A model generated the notes under the pieces. The model saw only the letters and a program-made list of their open reading frames with translations, had not been told where the DNA came from and searched no databases. Positions 24,501 to 35,955 of a stretch of 64,000 bases of DNA are shown in pieces. The translations under genes were made by a program, and so were the position numbers. Within the stretch, counting starts at the first letter, position 1. Each line of letters opens with the position of its first letter. Source of the stretch: Pascua guehoae (lineage: Eukaryota; Basidiomycota; Tremellomycetes; Trichosporonales; Trichosporonaceae); contig BCJX01000003.1 in the NCBI GenBank assembly GCA_001600415.1, positions 1,504,268 through 1,568,267 on the forward strand. The letters are read 5' to 3'.

Positions 24501-25141
24501 CTGCGGCGAACCAGGAGAGTATGGCTCGTTGGACGGCACTTGCACAGGGCCGCGACGCCACCCCGGAGGCGGAACCAGAGCCCAAACCAGAGCCGGAAGC
24601 TCAAGCTGCACCGGAAACGTCACCCACCGAGAATGCGCAGGTAGTACGACCCCAAACTCCCGAGTCCCCTGCGACACTGGAGCCCGAACCAGCTCCAGAA
24701 CCTGAACCAGCTCCGGAGCCTGAGACCACACGTTCCGGCCGGCCCAGACGCGCGGTGACGAAAGCGAATGGGAACAACGGAAGCAGCACCCCCAAGATTG
24801 TCTTGAAGTTCAACACTCCAGCTGCCACTCCGCCGCCGCCGCCAAAGAGCCAGCGCAAGGGCAAGCAGAAAGCAGCGACGGGGAGTGCGAACGGCCGCAC
24901 ACGTTCGACACGGGGACGCAAACGCAAGGCCGAGAATGACGAGAGCGATGCCTTGACGAGTGCAGACGAGCTCACCCCGCCTGCGCGTGCCAGGAAGGCT
25001 GCCGCCCCGGTACCTGCACCGACGAGGACGCTGCGGAGCCGTACGGCAAAGAACGCGGCGCAGCTCAAGGCGGAAGAGGAGAAGGCGGCCAGGATGCGCG
25101 CGGCGCTCGCGAGTGATGAAGAAGACGAGGACGATGAGTAG
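21578..25141 (+). CDS. RAD4: DNA damage recognition protein Rad4/XPC
   Basis: Nucleotide-excision-repair factor that senses helix distortion in the nucleus. Ten exons: 21578-21653, 21753-22216, 22291-23056, 23094-23261, 23310-23452, 23490-23581, 23618-23927, 23970-24051, 24093-24148 and 24194-25141 (1,034 residues). A transglutaminase-like fold runs from about AAFTIPPKRFPDR to PPVFWAEVFNRSDQRWIPVD. Then come the three beta-hairpin domains: BHD1 (MSGFKDHPMYVLERHL), BHD2 (VYRRANVLACKTAENWMR) and BHD3 (IPQNAFGNIDLYVPTMLP through AVTSFEFKKQRALPVITGIV). The C-terminal 250 residues are a low-complexity Pro/Glu and basic tail. The first intron (21654-21752, 99 nt) is the least certain: the two flanking frames are identical but interrupted by a stop, so a 3n intron is required, and an alternative donor at 21614 with acceptor at 21736 would also work. 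Confidence 0.93.
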
Positions 25142-27775
25142 GTTGGTTGGGTGCGTGGAATAGTGTGTCGATAGCACGTGTATTTTGTTCATGCATTGCC
25201 GGGAGCATTCCAACGGGTCCCCGCTCCACCACGTCGGCGCCCGGAAGTCTGTCTCTTCGGGTGTATTGGTAACGAGCACGAGCTGAGGAGTGGAATGGCC
25301 GAGGTCAATAAGGAAAAGGAAACATCAGTCCTTCGTTTGGGATCTCCGCTCCGCGTTCACGGGACGATCGCTCCGTTTCAGCCGTACTCGCTGACCTGAT
25401 GTATACACCGACACTGGGCACGCTCTACTCTCGCAGCTGCCGCGTCTGAGGCACCAAACGCCGAGGTTGGGCAGTAGAGTAGAACACGTCCTCATTGGCG
25501 TTCAGCAGCCCAACCCGACGTTTACCCGCGACGTAGACGTATCAGTACTCCTCCCCGCAGCAGGAACATCAAAGCAATCCGTCCAAACTTGCTCTCTCGT
25601 CTCGCCCCGCCCTCGTCCTCCTCCTCTTTCGATACCATCATCGATTGCCATCTTATCTCGGCTGCAGCCCACGATCGGGCCCTGCAATCACCATATGGTC
25701 CATCCCGGCACCCTCGGCACCGAGGCGTGCGTACCTGCTATACAATGTACCCGAAGTCGGCGCATGTCCGTGCTCGCCTAGTGGGCGACGATGACGACGC
25801 TGCAACAGGAGGAAACCCGGCAGCCGGGTCTCGCGTTCTCATTAGTCTCAGGGGGGCTGCATTTCGAGGACGTTAGTACACGACCGCGGGCGATAACGGT
25901 CTCTGTCAAGGTCTCGCGAGAAACGCCAGGGGGCCCGGGGGTCTGTGGGGTGGGCTGGGGGTATTCAGCAGTCGCGTGGGTTGCGAGTGTTTCAATAGCG
26001 CTAGCACTAGCATTGTGGGCAGGTGCATGGGGTAGCAAGGAACGCTCATGTGACCGATGTGGGGCGTGGACGCGCCAAGGTGGACTAGTTGGGTATGTGT
26101 ACCATGGGCGCGTATTGAATGCATGTCGCGGGAAGCAAGAGCTAGGCGTAGCTCTGTTGCATTTGTTGATTGTTTGGTTCCTCGCCATTGGCCCACGAGA
26201 CTGTGCCACCCACCCACGCTCGACGCTAGACTCCTCGTGTGTGCCCCGTACAGTGGGTGCCCCAAACCCCAAAGGCCAAACAAAGGACGTCCTGCACTTG
26301 TTCTCGGTACTCGCTCGGCGCCCCTTCGGTGCTGTGGTGCGTCTAATTCTGTCCAGACTAATTTTTCACACCAGCCCGCGTCCCCCCAGACCACAGCGGC
26401 GGTCGCCACTATGCGCGGTGCACAATACCGCAGTGTCATTCTCCATCACGCCACTCTTGTCTCGTCGGAGCCCGCGCCAGCCTCTCATGCAGATAAAAAA
26501 AATTGTGGAGCATAATCGGATTATTGCATAATCTGCATACTCATTAGCCCTCTGAAAAGTTGGAGAGATCGGGGTGGGGCGGGCTGCGACGATGCAGTGC
26601 TGGGCAGTGCGCAGTGATGGGCGCGGCGTAAGCAATACGCACGGCAAGGTGGCTTATGAGTTTTTTTTTCGGGTTGTGGCAAGAGGCAGGCTCAGGCGAC
26701 TTGGACAGTGAGCAAGTGCAGTATACCTCGCCGCAGCCGCAGCCGCAGCCGAACGCAGCCCGGAGGCAGACTGGTGTCCAGGCGTAACGGCAAGAGGTCG
26801 AGTAGGAAGCAAAAATGCATCTGAACCGATCAACATTGCTGGTTCCTATCATCCTGATGCTCAGAGAGGGGGATGCTTGAGCTCGCAGGAATGGCGACGC
26901 GTCTGGCCAAAGAGCGAGGCCTTGTGGAGCTGCGCGTGGCAGCCGAGCCGATTCTGGCGAGCGAGATGTGATAGCAGAGGCCAGACGGGGGCAGCCTACC
27001 AGACCTACTAATTCGCTCGCTGACCGCGACGTTGGCAGTCGACGTCTGGCCGTGGGGGCTGCCCCACCATGGTTGGCCCAGGCGCGTATCTGAGCGATTT
27101 GGGGGGGTTGGGCCATTCGGCCTGGGGGCGTGGGCACCGGACATTCCTCGGGGCTTGAGAGCTTGAGACTTGGGCTGGGCTGGCGTAGTGCTCTGGGGCT
27201 CGGATCGGATGATGAAGTCGGCGTGGCCGCGGCATACTGGCGGGCGCCGTCACACCGTCCGTGGTTGCCCAACCTCCGGGCCGGCGACGTTGACGTCGAC
27301 GCCGACGGCCGTCGTATGTCCCGCTGCGTACAAAGCAGTGCCCACATGCACCGCCTGGCTCGGTTACAATCGTACCTCGTGTCAGAGGCGGTGTTGTGCA
27401 ACGCGTATGCAGATCAGACACACCCAACAGTGCGCGACTTTGTCAAGCTTTTGGTGAGCTCTGGCGAGCTTGGTCCGAGTTGGCGTCTAGTGGTTTTAAG
27501 AACCAGACTATCGTTCCAACAAATGTCGCCACACCACGCCACTTGCCGACCCAACACTAGGCCAGCAACCTTAGCTCCATCCCCCACTCGGACCCCACTA
27601 GACTGCTCCGACACCCCCGCGGGACCTCCCGTAGACTCCGGACTGTGCATTTATTCTCGGCCCCACGTACCCCACCACCACCTCCTCGATCACCTGTACA
27701 CACCCAACTCCCACCTTGGACTCCGACTTTTTTTTTTTTCTTTACACTTTCACCTACACTACACTTTGCAGCACA
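25142..27775. other. 2.6 kb gene-free region upstream of the Sec14-like gene
   Basis: Open frames of up to 285 codons on both strands show no motif and are rejected. An A/T-rich pocket at about 26490-26545 holds the perfect inverted repeat GATTAT-TGC-ATAATC. A pyrimidine stretch dominated by T lies at about 27728-27740, some 35 bases before the next start codon, and is probably promoter or 5' UTR sequence. Confidence 0.6.
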
Positions 27776-29167
27776 ATGCTCACCACCGCCTACCACCTCA
27801 CGCCGCCGGCGGCGCCGGTTCGCCCCGTCCCGTACCATACGCCGCCCATCACTTCGTCGCTCGCCCGCATCAAGCTCCACTTTAGCCGCAAGGGGTTTAC
27901 GCTCCCCGTGTCCGACGGCGATAGCCGGCACGAGCCGCTGAGCGACCGCGAGATGATGTTCCTCGTGAGTAGTGCCCAAGGGTGTGCTCGAGCCTTGTTA
28001 GAGATGTGGGCTAACTGGGCAGTCTCAGGAGACAATGATGCGGTATGTCGTGCGGGATGGGGATGTTCATTTCGATCAAGTAGGGAGGGGGGACAGAGTT
28101 GGTGTGGCCGCACCACACTGGAAAACTCCAGGCACGCCACATCCCTGTCCTGATATCGTCTGCGCCGCCCCGCATGGGATAACCCACTGACCCGTATACT
28201 GTAGATTCCTCGAGGCCACCAAGAAGAACGTGAGCGAGTGCATCAAGCGTCTCGAGCGCACGATCGTTTGGCGCCGCACGATGGGCTTTGAAAACCTCGA
28301 GCAAATTGCCAAGACGGTCGAGGACGAGGTGAGTACCGCGACTATCGCGACTCGAGCGATCGAGCTTTTGCCCGACTGACTCGCAGTGGCGCACGAGCAC
28401 CGTCTTCCACCTCGGTTTCACACCCACGGGCATGCCCATCATCTACTTTTTCCCCAACCGCAACACGCTCCCGGTCGAGAAGCGCTCAGTGGCCCTCTCG
28501 GTAAGTGGGACCGAGTGGACTGGAATTGTGCGCCCAGGGCACCGAATGCTGACATCAAAGTTCTTCATGCTCGAGCGCGCAATGGACCTGATGGCCAATG
28601 GTGAAACGTAAGTCGTGTGGCACCAGTTGTGCATTCAGAGTTGTACCCGACTGACGCACAGACAAATCCTCGTCGTGTTCAGCTTCTGCGGCAAACGCCA
28701 GGGTGCAATGCCCGCCGTCTCGCTCGTGCGCGACCTCATCTACCAATTCAGCGAATACTACCCCGAGATGCTGGGCCGGGCCATCATCATGGACATGCCG
28801 TGGTGGGCAAAGGCGTTTGTCAATGTCATCTGGCCATTCGTCGACCCCAAGACCAAGGCAAAGGTCAGGATGATCAGCGGCGCAGAGGCCGTGCGATGCG
28901 GCGAAGTGTCCGCCACCGAGCTTCTCGAAGAGTGTGGCGGCGAACTTTGCGTGAGTCGTGTTGTGGTCATTGGACCAAGTCGTCGTTAAACTCACACTCT
29001 AGCTCCCGTACCACCACGACACATACAATGTCGTGCTCCTCAAGACGTGCTATGACCGCCGCACCGAGCAGGAGAAGCGGTGGCACTCGCTCGGCCCCCC
29101 CGAGGTCGGGCGCGAGGAGCGCCTCTTCAAGCTCACCGCCAACACCAGGGCCATGAACTCGCCGTAA
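27776..29167 (+). CDS. CRAL-TRIO (Sec14-like) lipid-transfer protein
   Basis: Likely small lipid exchange protein. Exons 27776-27964, 28029-28042, 28205-28328, 28387-28500, 28561-28607, 28662-28950 and 29003-29167 encode 313 residues. Residues around RFLEATKKNVSECIKRLERT and IVWRR form the N-terminal CRAL-TRIO helical region; the lipid-binding lobe follows with FFPNRNTLPVEKRS, YQFSEYYPEMLGRAIIMDMP and WPFVDPKTKAKVRMI, the last being the usual Sec14 helix that ends in a fixed proline-lysine context. Exon 2 is only 14 nt, and the following intron (28043-28204) is unusually long at 162 nt. The family is clear. Assignment to one yeast Sec14 homologue is not possible by eye. Confidence 0.9.
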
Positions 29168-30089
29168 TCCACCCACGACACCCCACAAAGGACAATACAG
29201 TCGCGCACCGCTTCTGCCTCTGGGACATGTGCACGACCCAAACAACTCAAACCCCGCTCCAGATCCTCATCTACCCAACCCCAATCCCATCGTGCCGCAC
29301 ACCAGTTACGACACGTGCCCCGTCAGCGACCAAGTCTGAAAGAACCGAAAAAAACAAAAGCCACCTTGCACAATGTAGCACAGCAGGACTCGTGCTCCTA
29401 TCCCCCCATTCGCCGCACACGGCACTTTCGTGTGCAGGACACTTGTATTTCATAGATAGCGGATGTATGACATGTACAGTACTGTAGCCTGTGTGGGAGC
29501 GGCTGCGACCCGGACGCCGTTCCGTTTTCTGGTCCCTCACTCTTCATAGAGTAAGCATGGTAGTGAGGCAACAGTGCCAGTGCCCGTGGCCTCATAAGGA
29601 TACCCCACTCGAGGCACTTTCCGATCCCGACTGTTACCAAGGCTACTCGACCCCTGAGATTTTATAACTAAAGATATTGTCCGCCACCGAGATGGCGCAA
29701 CAACACCGATAGATACCCAGAGTATTGGTACTGGTGAGGAATGCCTGGGCGAGAGTAGCAACTCTATGCCATGCCTCTGCGAGCATGCGACCTGATCTGT
29801 CCACACTGAGGCCCCTGTCCACACTGAGCCCCAACAATGGCGGCAAGGTCATCCTCCCGGCCAGTACACACGTGTAACTCTGTCAAGGCCGCGTCGTAGG
29901 CATTTACACATCCGCGGTCATCCGATGAAGTGGAGCTGGACCCCAAGTCGTCAGAGACTTTAAAACCAAGGAAAGGGCAAAGTTCCAACCACGCCTCCCA
30001 TGCCACCAACACTCTCAGACTGGTCTCTGCCACCCACACCCATCCGACAACGCCAACACATCCCCAGAGCATGCATAGAGAGCCAAAAA
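29168..30089. other. Spacer between the Sec14-like gene and tRNA-Arg
   Basis: About 920 bases containing the 3' UTR of the Sec14-like gene. No coding sequence, tRNA or repeat could be supported, apart from a short GTCCACACTGAG-type direct repeat near 29799-29828. Confidence 0.5.
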
Positions 30090-30214
30090 GGTCACGACGG
30101 GGATCGAACCCGCGATCTCCTGATCACTGTGAGACGACAGGAGGGGATTGGACGCCGCCTCTTGTGTGTCTCTTGTCTTCGTAGTCAGACGCCGTACCAT
30201 TTGGCCACGCGACC
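30090..30214 (-). tRNA. tRNA-Arg(ACG) with a 54-nt intron
   Basis: On the minus strand the mature halves are 30214-30179 and 30124-30090. The acceptor stem pairs GGTCGCG with CGTGACC (one G-U). The D arm is GCC...GGC, the anticodon stem TCTGA/TCAGG closes a loop with CT-ACG-A, and the T arm is GCGGG-TTCGATC-CCCGT. The anticodon ACG (A34 probably read as inosine) decodes CGU/CGC/CGA. The intron (30178-30125) follows nucleotide 37, the canonical position. No CCA is encoded, as expected for eukaryotes. The exact intron ends depend on the bulge-helix-bulge fold and could shift by a base. Confidence 0.92.
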
Positions 30215-30383
30215 TCGATGTTTGTGAGGCTCTGGAGGTGTAGATGAGTGCAGAGAGGAAGAGAGTGCTGCAGGGTGCTGTGCGCAAACTGCACAGGAGA
30301 CAGTCCTTGGGAAGGGGCGGCAAACACATGTCCGTGGCCGAAACCGATCCAGAAACGTGCCGCCCATGGCCATGTCTACCACG

Positions 30384-30473
30384 ATGGACCCATTGTGGAT
30401 GGATCCATTGTGGATGGACTCATTGTGGATGGACTCATTGTGGATGGACTCATTGTGGACGGACTCATTGTGA
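30384..30473. repeat. 15-nt minisatellite (CATTGTGGATGGACT)
   Basis: Five to six consecutive copies with a few substitutions. Because the period is 15, it reads as a repeating pentapeptide in any open frame. It begins about 170 bases upstream of the tRNA-Arg 5' end. Confidence 0.95.
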
Positions 30474-30700
30474 GAGCATCACTAGCCAAGAGCGTAGCGG
30501 AGGTTACAGGGGTATCGAGTTTCCTCGCCATCTGTGATCCGGAAGCAGGTGGGTGCGCCGGCTGTCGACGCAGCCTCAACGCGGATTCTGTCGTGAATGG
30601 GTCAGACTGTCAGGCACTTACTTGCAGGAACACCCAGGTCGCTTATCATCTTCCCTCCACGCAGTGGATGAGGTTCAGTACCTGCTAGCCAAGTGCGAAG

Positions 30701-30741
30701 CATCCCACATCCCACATTCCACATCCCACATCCCACATCCC
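30701..30741. repeat. CATCCCA-type short tandem repeat
   Basis: About six copies of a CATCCCA/CATTCCA unit, located 175 bases beyond the SDE2 stop codon in the convergent spacer. Confidence 0.9.
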
Positions 30742-30915
30742 TCACTGGCAACTTGGAGAACGCGGGGCATGTCCGGCCCGCCCGGCGCCCGGATGGTTCT
30801 CGCCTCTCGTCTCCCCTCCTTACCGCCCAGCCCACTGACAACACTCGCCATCATATACCTCGTCATGCTGCGTTTCCGACACGGCCACGTACTATACATG
30901 CACACTGGTACAACA

Positions 30916-31694
30916 TCACGCCGCCGCGGCGACCTTCGGCACCACCCCGGCCTTCTCCTTGCCCTTGGCCGCGGCCACTGGCGCCTTCTTGTCCGCGTCC
31001 TTGGCGCCAGCCGCCGCAGTCTTCTTCTTCCTCTTTTTGAGCAGCGCCGCGCCGACGGCATTGCGGACGTTTTCGTTGATCTCGCGGCTCTCTTCGAGGA
31101 ACTTTGAGTCGTCAAACTTGTGCTTTTTGCGCGCGAGCTCTTCGACATCGACCTCGGCAATACGCTTGACGCCCTCGCCGGTGGGCGCGTCGGAGGTGCT
31201 CGAGACGCCGAGCTTGCGTTCCAGCGTCTCGAGCTTGGCCTTTGTCTCGGCCGCGGCCTTTGCGCGGATCTCGGGGAGTGATTCGAGCAGCTCGGATTGC
31301 CTGCGCGTCAGTACAGCGTTGCTACTCTCCAGAGACATTCAACGACTCACTTTTGCGCCTCCTTGATGGTGCCCAAACGCCGGCCAGACAAGTCACGGCA
31401 CGAATCGACATTCGTGCTCTTGCCCGCACTCATGCGCCCACCGGCCGCACGCAGTTGGCTCCCGAAACCGCCCTTACCGCCACGCAGGCGGGGGCATACC
31501 TCGACATCGAGCGGGTGCGAGGGATCCAGAGAGAGCGAGCCCAGAGACGCGTCCAGCGAAGGGATCGAGGTGCGCGTCCGGACGTATGCGGCGTCCTCCC
31601 ATCCCGCCGGCAAGAGGGCGGATACCGGTGTCGAAGGTGCAAGTTCCAACACGCGCAGACCCAGGGGCGCCGGGAGACGGAGGTGGACGTGCAT
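30916..31694 (-). CDS. SDE2: Splicing / genome-maintenance factor Sde2
   Basis: Nuclear protein made as a ubiquitin-like precursor; in fission yeast its processed C-terminal part joins the spliceosome and aids selected introns. Exons 31694-31351 and 31300-30916 (242 residues). Residues 1 to about 72 are the ubiquitin-like part; the cleavage motif GGKGGFG follows LRGGKGG, and then comes the family signature [26 protein letters not shown]. The intron splits the Lys of EAQK. The tail is Lys/Ala-rich, with a predicted nuclear-localisation-like KKRKKK. Length is close to the fission-yeast protein. It is head-to-head with UTP3 across 328 bp. Confidence 0.92.
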
Positions 31695-32022
31695 GGTGGG
31701 CGTGGTGGAAAAGTTGTTGTTGTAATCGGGGGAGAGAGAATGATGACTGTGGTGACCAACTCTGCCTCGAGATCAGATGGGAGTGCTTTGGGTGGCAAAT
31801 GGAGGGGCCCATTAGATGGATTTGCTTCCGCTAAGAGTTAGGCGCATGGTGGAAGGCAACATGGTTGAGCACACCTATTCATCATGGGAACCCCTGGCGT
31901 GCCTATTCCTCTGGGTGGAGGTCTGTTGCAAAAGTTCAGCCATGGAGCAACATCTACAACCTGGTTACTATCACTCGCCGTCGTGCATCCCGACCACACG
32001 ACACCGTCCACCTCGACCCACC
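31695..32022. promoter_or_regulatory. Divergent promoter, SDE2 / UTP3
   Basis: A 328-bp head-to-head spacer between two nuclear RNA-processing genes. No specific site was recognised. Confidence 0.6.
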
Positions 32023-34365
32023 ATGGCAAAAGGATCAAAACGCAGTGGCGGAAAGGCCGCGCCTGGCGCGCGTATCAACAAAATGGAGTCGTACGAGGAC
32101 ACCCTCGAGGAGGGTGGTGTCGACGACTGTGAGTGGTATTTGTGCTCTGTTGTTTGGTGGCAACACTGACGAGGGCAGTCATGTTCAAGCGCGACCAGAT
32201 CAACTTTGACACGCGCGATGACAGCGACGGCGAGGACTTTGGCAATGGTGACGAGGTCCTTGCACTGAATGTCCCCAAGCGCGGGGGGTCGGATGAGGAG
32301 GACTTCGACAACGAAGGCGACTACGATGACGAGGATGGGGACGAGGCCGAGGTCCTGGGACGGCGCAGGCTGCGCAAGGAGAAGAAGAAGGTCGACCACT
32401 CCACACGGGGACGGTTTGGAAAGGACGAATCGGACTCGGACGACGACCTCGAGGGCTCGGATGAGGGTTCTGGCTCTGAGTCTGGATCGTCTGATGACGA
32501 CGAGGAGGGCTGGGGAAGGCAGTACTACTCGCGCCCATCGACGCGCCGTGAAAAGGAGCGCGACGACGTGTACGACGAGAAGCGTGACGAGGAGCGCGAA
32601 CTCGAGGAGAAGGAGGCGCGGCGTCTGCAGCGCAAGGCGCGTGAGGCGCTCGAGGGCGCAGAGGACTGGGGTCTCGACGACGTCCAGGTTGAACATGCGA
32701 TCCCGACCAAAGAAGAGGAGGAGGCACCTGCCGCGCCGGTCCCAGTACCCGAGACGACGGACCCTGCCGAGCTCCTGCGCCACCTCCAGGCTCACGAACC
32801 ACTCAAGCTTGCGCTCGCGCGCGACTTTCCCCTCGTTCTCCGCAAGCTCAAGAAGACGGCGCGCGGGATCAAGACCATGTGTGCCGAGCGCGAAGGGGAG
32901 GAGTCGTTGCACAAGGGTCTCGGGTGGTTGCATTACCAAACGCTTCTTGCGTACGCGACCAACCTCGCCTTTTACCTCTACCTGTGTTCGTTGCCTGCAG
33001 ACGAGCGGCCAGACATCTCTAGGCATCCCATCCTTCTCCGCCTGCTCGAGCTCAAGCACGGTGTGGCCATGCTCGAGGACTTGGACTTTGCTGCCGGCTC
33101 GGTCTCCGACCAGGGCCCCGAACTCTTTGTTCGTCCCGGCATGGAGGACGACATGGACGAGGAGGAGTTTGCAGCCATGATGGCAGCCAAGCGCGAATTG
33201 ATGGCGCGCATGAACGAAGCCTCGGGCAAGGGTCTCCCCGACGGCGAGGAGTTGGGCATTGAGCTGGATAGCGATGACGAGGACCAGATGGACGTCGACG
33301 AGGACGACGACATGAACAACCTCTGGCACACGGCCGGCCTCGAGGACAACGAGCTCGACGACTTGCTTGCCGACCAGGAGCCAAGTGCTGGGGAGGGCAA
33401 GAAGAAGAAGAGGGAACGGGGACGGAAGAACAAGAAGGGCAAGGAGGCCAAGGAGAGCAAGGAGAGCAAGAAGGAGGCCAAGAGCAAGAAGAGGAGCAAA
33501 AAGGATGCTCCTGTCGCCGACGACTCGGACTCGGGCAGCGACGAGCCCACACCCGCAGCTGCATTCACACCCATGGTCGAACCCGAGTTTGTCGCGTCCA
33601 AGCCGAAAAAGTCAAAGGCCAAGGCCAAGGCCGCCCTTGCGGACGCCGACGAGACGCTCGGAGAGGCCTCGGTTCTGGGCGAAGCCGACGCGACGGACAA
33701 GGAGCGGCGTACAAAGTCGCTCCGCTTCCACACGTCGAGGATCGCAGCGACCGCCGCGCGCCGTTCGGCCGCCCGCGAGCGCCGCCAGGGGGGCGACGAC
33801 GACATTCCTTACCACGACAGGCAGGCGGCGCGGGACGCGGCGCTGCGCAAGAACGCACCCCGGGGCGACGGCGGCGAGGACCTCGACCCAGACGCCGAGT
33901 GGACCGAGAGCGACCGCAAGCGCGCGCGCGAAGTCCGCGACGAGGCGGGCGTGGACGCAGACGAGGGCGAGGACGGATACTACGAGCTCGTCAAGCGCCG
34001 CAAGGTCGCAAAGCAGGAGGCAAAGGAGGCGGCGCACGAGGCGTTCCGCGAAGAAAAGTTGTGAGTACTCTTCATTAGTCGACGCTTGCGTGTGTATACT
34101 AACGTACAGCGCGTCATTCGAGGACGAGGCTGCCGACGGGCCACGCGCGCTCACACGCGCCATCGAGAAGAACCGCGGCCTCACGCCGCGCCGTTCAAAG
34201 GCCGGCCGCAACCCGCGTGTCAAGAAGCGCCAAGCGTACGAGAAGGCAAAGCAGCGTGTCGGCTCGCAGCGTGCCGTGTTCAAGGGCGGCCAGGCGGCTC
34301 TTTCCGGCTCGTACTCTGGCGAAAAGACGGGTATCTCGACAACCGTCAAGTCGCGCAAGTTTTAA
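32023..34365 (+). CDS. UTP3: Small-subunit processome protein Utp3/Sas10
   Basis: Nucleolar U3-processome component needed for 18S rRNA maturation. Exons 32023-32128, 32179-34060 and 34110-34365 give 747 residues. An acidic N-terminal third precedes the Sas10/Utp3/C1D domain (about residues 215-320, from LLRHLQAHEPLKLAL to LLRLLELKHGVAMLEDLD). A long charged middle follows, and the diagnostic C-terminal Sas10 domain ends NPRVKKRQAYEKAKQ...GEKTGISTTVKSRKF. The last intron falls just before that domain (REEKF|ASFEDE). The start ATG directly precedes Lys/Gly-rich residues and has ACC before it. Long antisense frames over this gene are artefacts of its acidic and basic repeats. Confidence 0.95.
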
Positions 34366-34513
34366 TTGTGTATGCGGAGATGGTAGAGTGGGACCGGGGT
34401 CTAGCCATGGGAGGACAGGGGCTAGCATTAGATTTAGGTTGGAGCGGCATGCATCACTGCCCAACACGAATGGCTACTGCAGTACAGAATCTAGTGATCA
34501 TGAGGGAACGCGT
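34366..34513. other. Tail-to-tail spacer UTP3 / WBP4-like
   Basis: Only 148 bp separate the two convergent stop codons, so the 3' UTRs probably overlap. Confidence 0.6.
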
Positions 34514-35709
34514 CTACTTTTTCCGGCTCGAGGGTGGGGGGCGGCGCTTCTTAAACATGCTTGTTGGTGGTGGTGGCGGAGGGGCTGCGTCGGGAACAGC
34601 TGGCGTGGTGTCGGCGTCGGTTTGGGCAATGTCGGGCTTGGTGTCCGCTGGAGGTTTACTATTGACCTCGGGCGCGTCAACCTCAGTCTTGCTCCCGTTG
34701 GCTGCGTCCTCAGACGAGCCAGCAGCAGCCGTCTCGCCCTCCTCCACCTTGACCTTGACCTCTGCCTCCCGCGCACCCTCGTCGCCCTCCTTGAGCTCGA
34801 GCTTGCCGCTCCACCCTGACCGATCCCACCCGGCCGCCTTTCGTTCCTCCTTGACCTCTGGTGGGGCCACAGCCGCGGGCGCGGGCACGCCTTCATCCAC
34901 CTTTCTCTCTTTGCGCTTCAGATTGAGCCGGACGGCAGCGGGATCCCAATCGTCGTCGTCGTACACGTCGCGTACGGGGCGCTTGTCGCGGTGCGAGAAC
35001 TTGAAGTTTGCCGGATGCTCGTCGTCCTCATCAGCCGGTGGCGCCGCAGCGAGCTGCGGCACGCCGTCTTCCCCATGCACAATCTGTGCCTGTGCCACGG
35101 TACTGGCGTCGGGGACCTTGATCTCCTCCCACTCGCCGACGGCCGTCTTCTTGCCGCGCACAAGCTGCTCAATCTCGTAGCTCGACACGTCCTCGTCCGC
35201 GAGGCCCAGCTGCGACGCCGTCGTGTAGTTTGCCCACTTGTCCCCCGTCCCTCGACTGCGCGAAGACGAAGATGAAGAGGCTGGAGCCACAGCGCGAGAC
35301 GGCTCGATGCGTATTCCCGACCCGCCCGTGTCTTTTGCAAACGCAGACTTGGCCGCCTGGGGAAAGGAAAGTCAGCTGGCAAAGCGAAGATGGCAGAGCT
35401 GACTTACAGCCTCGATGCGCGCCATCTCCTGCTGCTCGGCTACTTTGTCCCGCTTGGCCCGCTCGCCGCCACGGTACAGGTCGCGGATGAAGCGCTCCTT
35501 GTTGCCCTGGTGCTTGAGGCCCGACTCGTGCAGTCGTTTAGACTGAGGTTAGTGCTGCGCGCAGTCCCACCATTCAGCACTCACAGGAGCATCGTCGCGG
35601 ACCCAGATGTTGCAGTACTTGCACCAGTACTGCTTCTTCGATACCCAGTATCTGTTTCGTCAGCGCGATACGCGCAGGCCCAAGCTGCGGGGGGTACTTA
35701 CTCTGCCAT
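34514..35709 (-). CDS. WBP4/FBP21-like matrin-type (U1-C-like) zinc-finger splicing protein
   Basis: Probable spliceosome-associated factor. Exons 35709-35702, 35651-35585, 35542-35408 and 35356-34514 give 350 residues. The N-terminus is the family hallmark: MAEYWVSKKQYWCKYCNIWV, then RDDAPSKRLHESGLKHQGNKERF (Cys-x2-Cys and His-x5-His of a matrin/U1-C finger), then a charged helix. The rest is low-complexity with acidic repeats, and the C-terminus is Pro-rich, ending MFKKRRPPPSSRKK. No WW domain is visible, unlike human WBP4. The first coding exon is just 8 nt (ATGGCAGA) and is followed by a 50-nt intron. The splice-made finger sequence strongly supports this start. Confidence 0.88.
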
Positions 35710-35955
35710 GTTGTCGTGTTGGGCGTTGTTGAGAAGTTGGCAGACGAGCAAACATGTCGTTTTGGCCACCCAGATGCAGCCAACTTGTTGGAATCTAAAG
35801 CGAGGCTCGGATAAATTGTCCACGTGTTTGCGATTACACTGCGGGGTCTCCACGGTACCGCTGACAGCAACGTCGACGATGAGGTGCTCGTCTGCCCTTC
35901 CTCGTCCTTTCTCAACAACAACATTGTCTTTCCCCAGTTCACAACATACAGCACA
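35710..35955. promoter_or_regulatory. Divergent promoter, WBP4-like / BET4
   Basis: A 246-bp head-to-head spacer with a CACGTG E-box at 35821-35826, near its centre, and a pyrimidine-rich stretch before the BET4 ATG. Both flanking genes start with a coding exon of 8 nt or less. Confidence 0.6.

Larger units (their letters stand above)
30215..30915. other. Intergenic region with two minisatellites
   Basis: Between the tRNA 5' end and the SDE2 stop. It contains the tRNA's upstream region, a 15-nt tandem array and a 7-8-nt array. An open frame across the 15-nt array is explained by the period being a multiple of three. Confidence 0.6.

Noticed and set aside
26544..27401. 285-codon minus-strand frame upstream of the Sec14-like gene
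   Set aside because: Arg/Ser/Pro-rich and without motif or conserved splice structure; typical of GC-rich noncoding DNA.
30248..30688. 146-codon frame over the 15-nt minisatellite
   Set aside because: Openness is explained by the repeat period being a multiple of three; flanking codons look random.
31971..33329. 452-codon minus-strand open frame
   Set aside because: Entirely antisense to UTP3; it arises from acidic and basic codon runs and has no start context, motif or splice structure of its own.
34086..35180. 364-codon plus-strand frame across UTP3 end and WBP4-like gene
   Set aside because: Overlaps two supported genes on both strands and contains only low-complexity Ser/Leu/Gly sequence.
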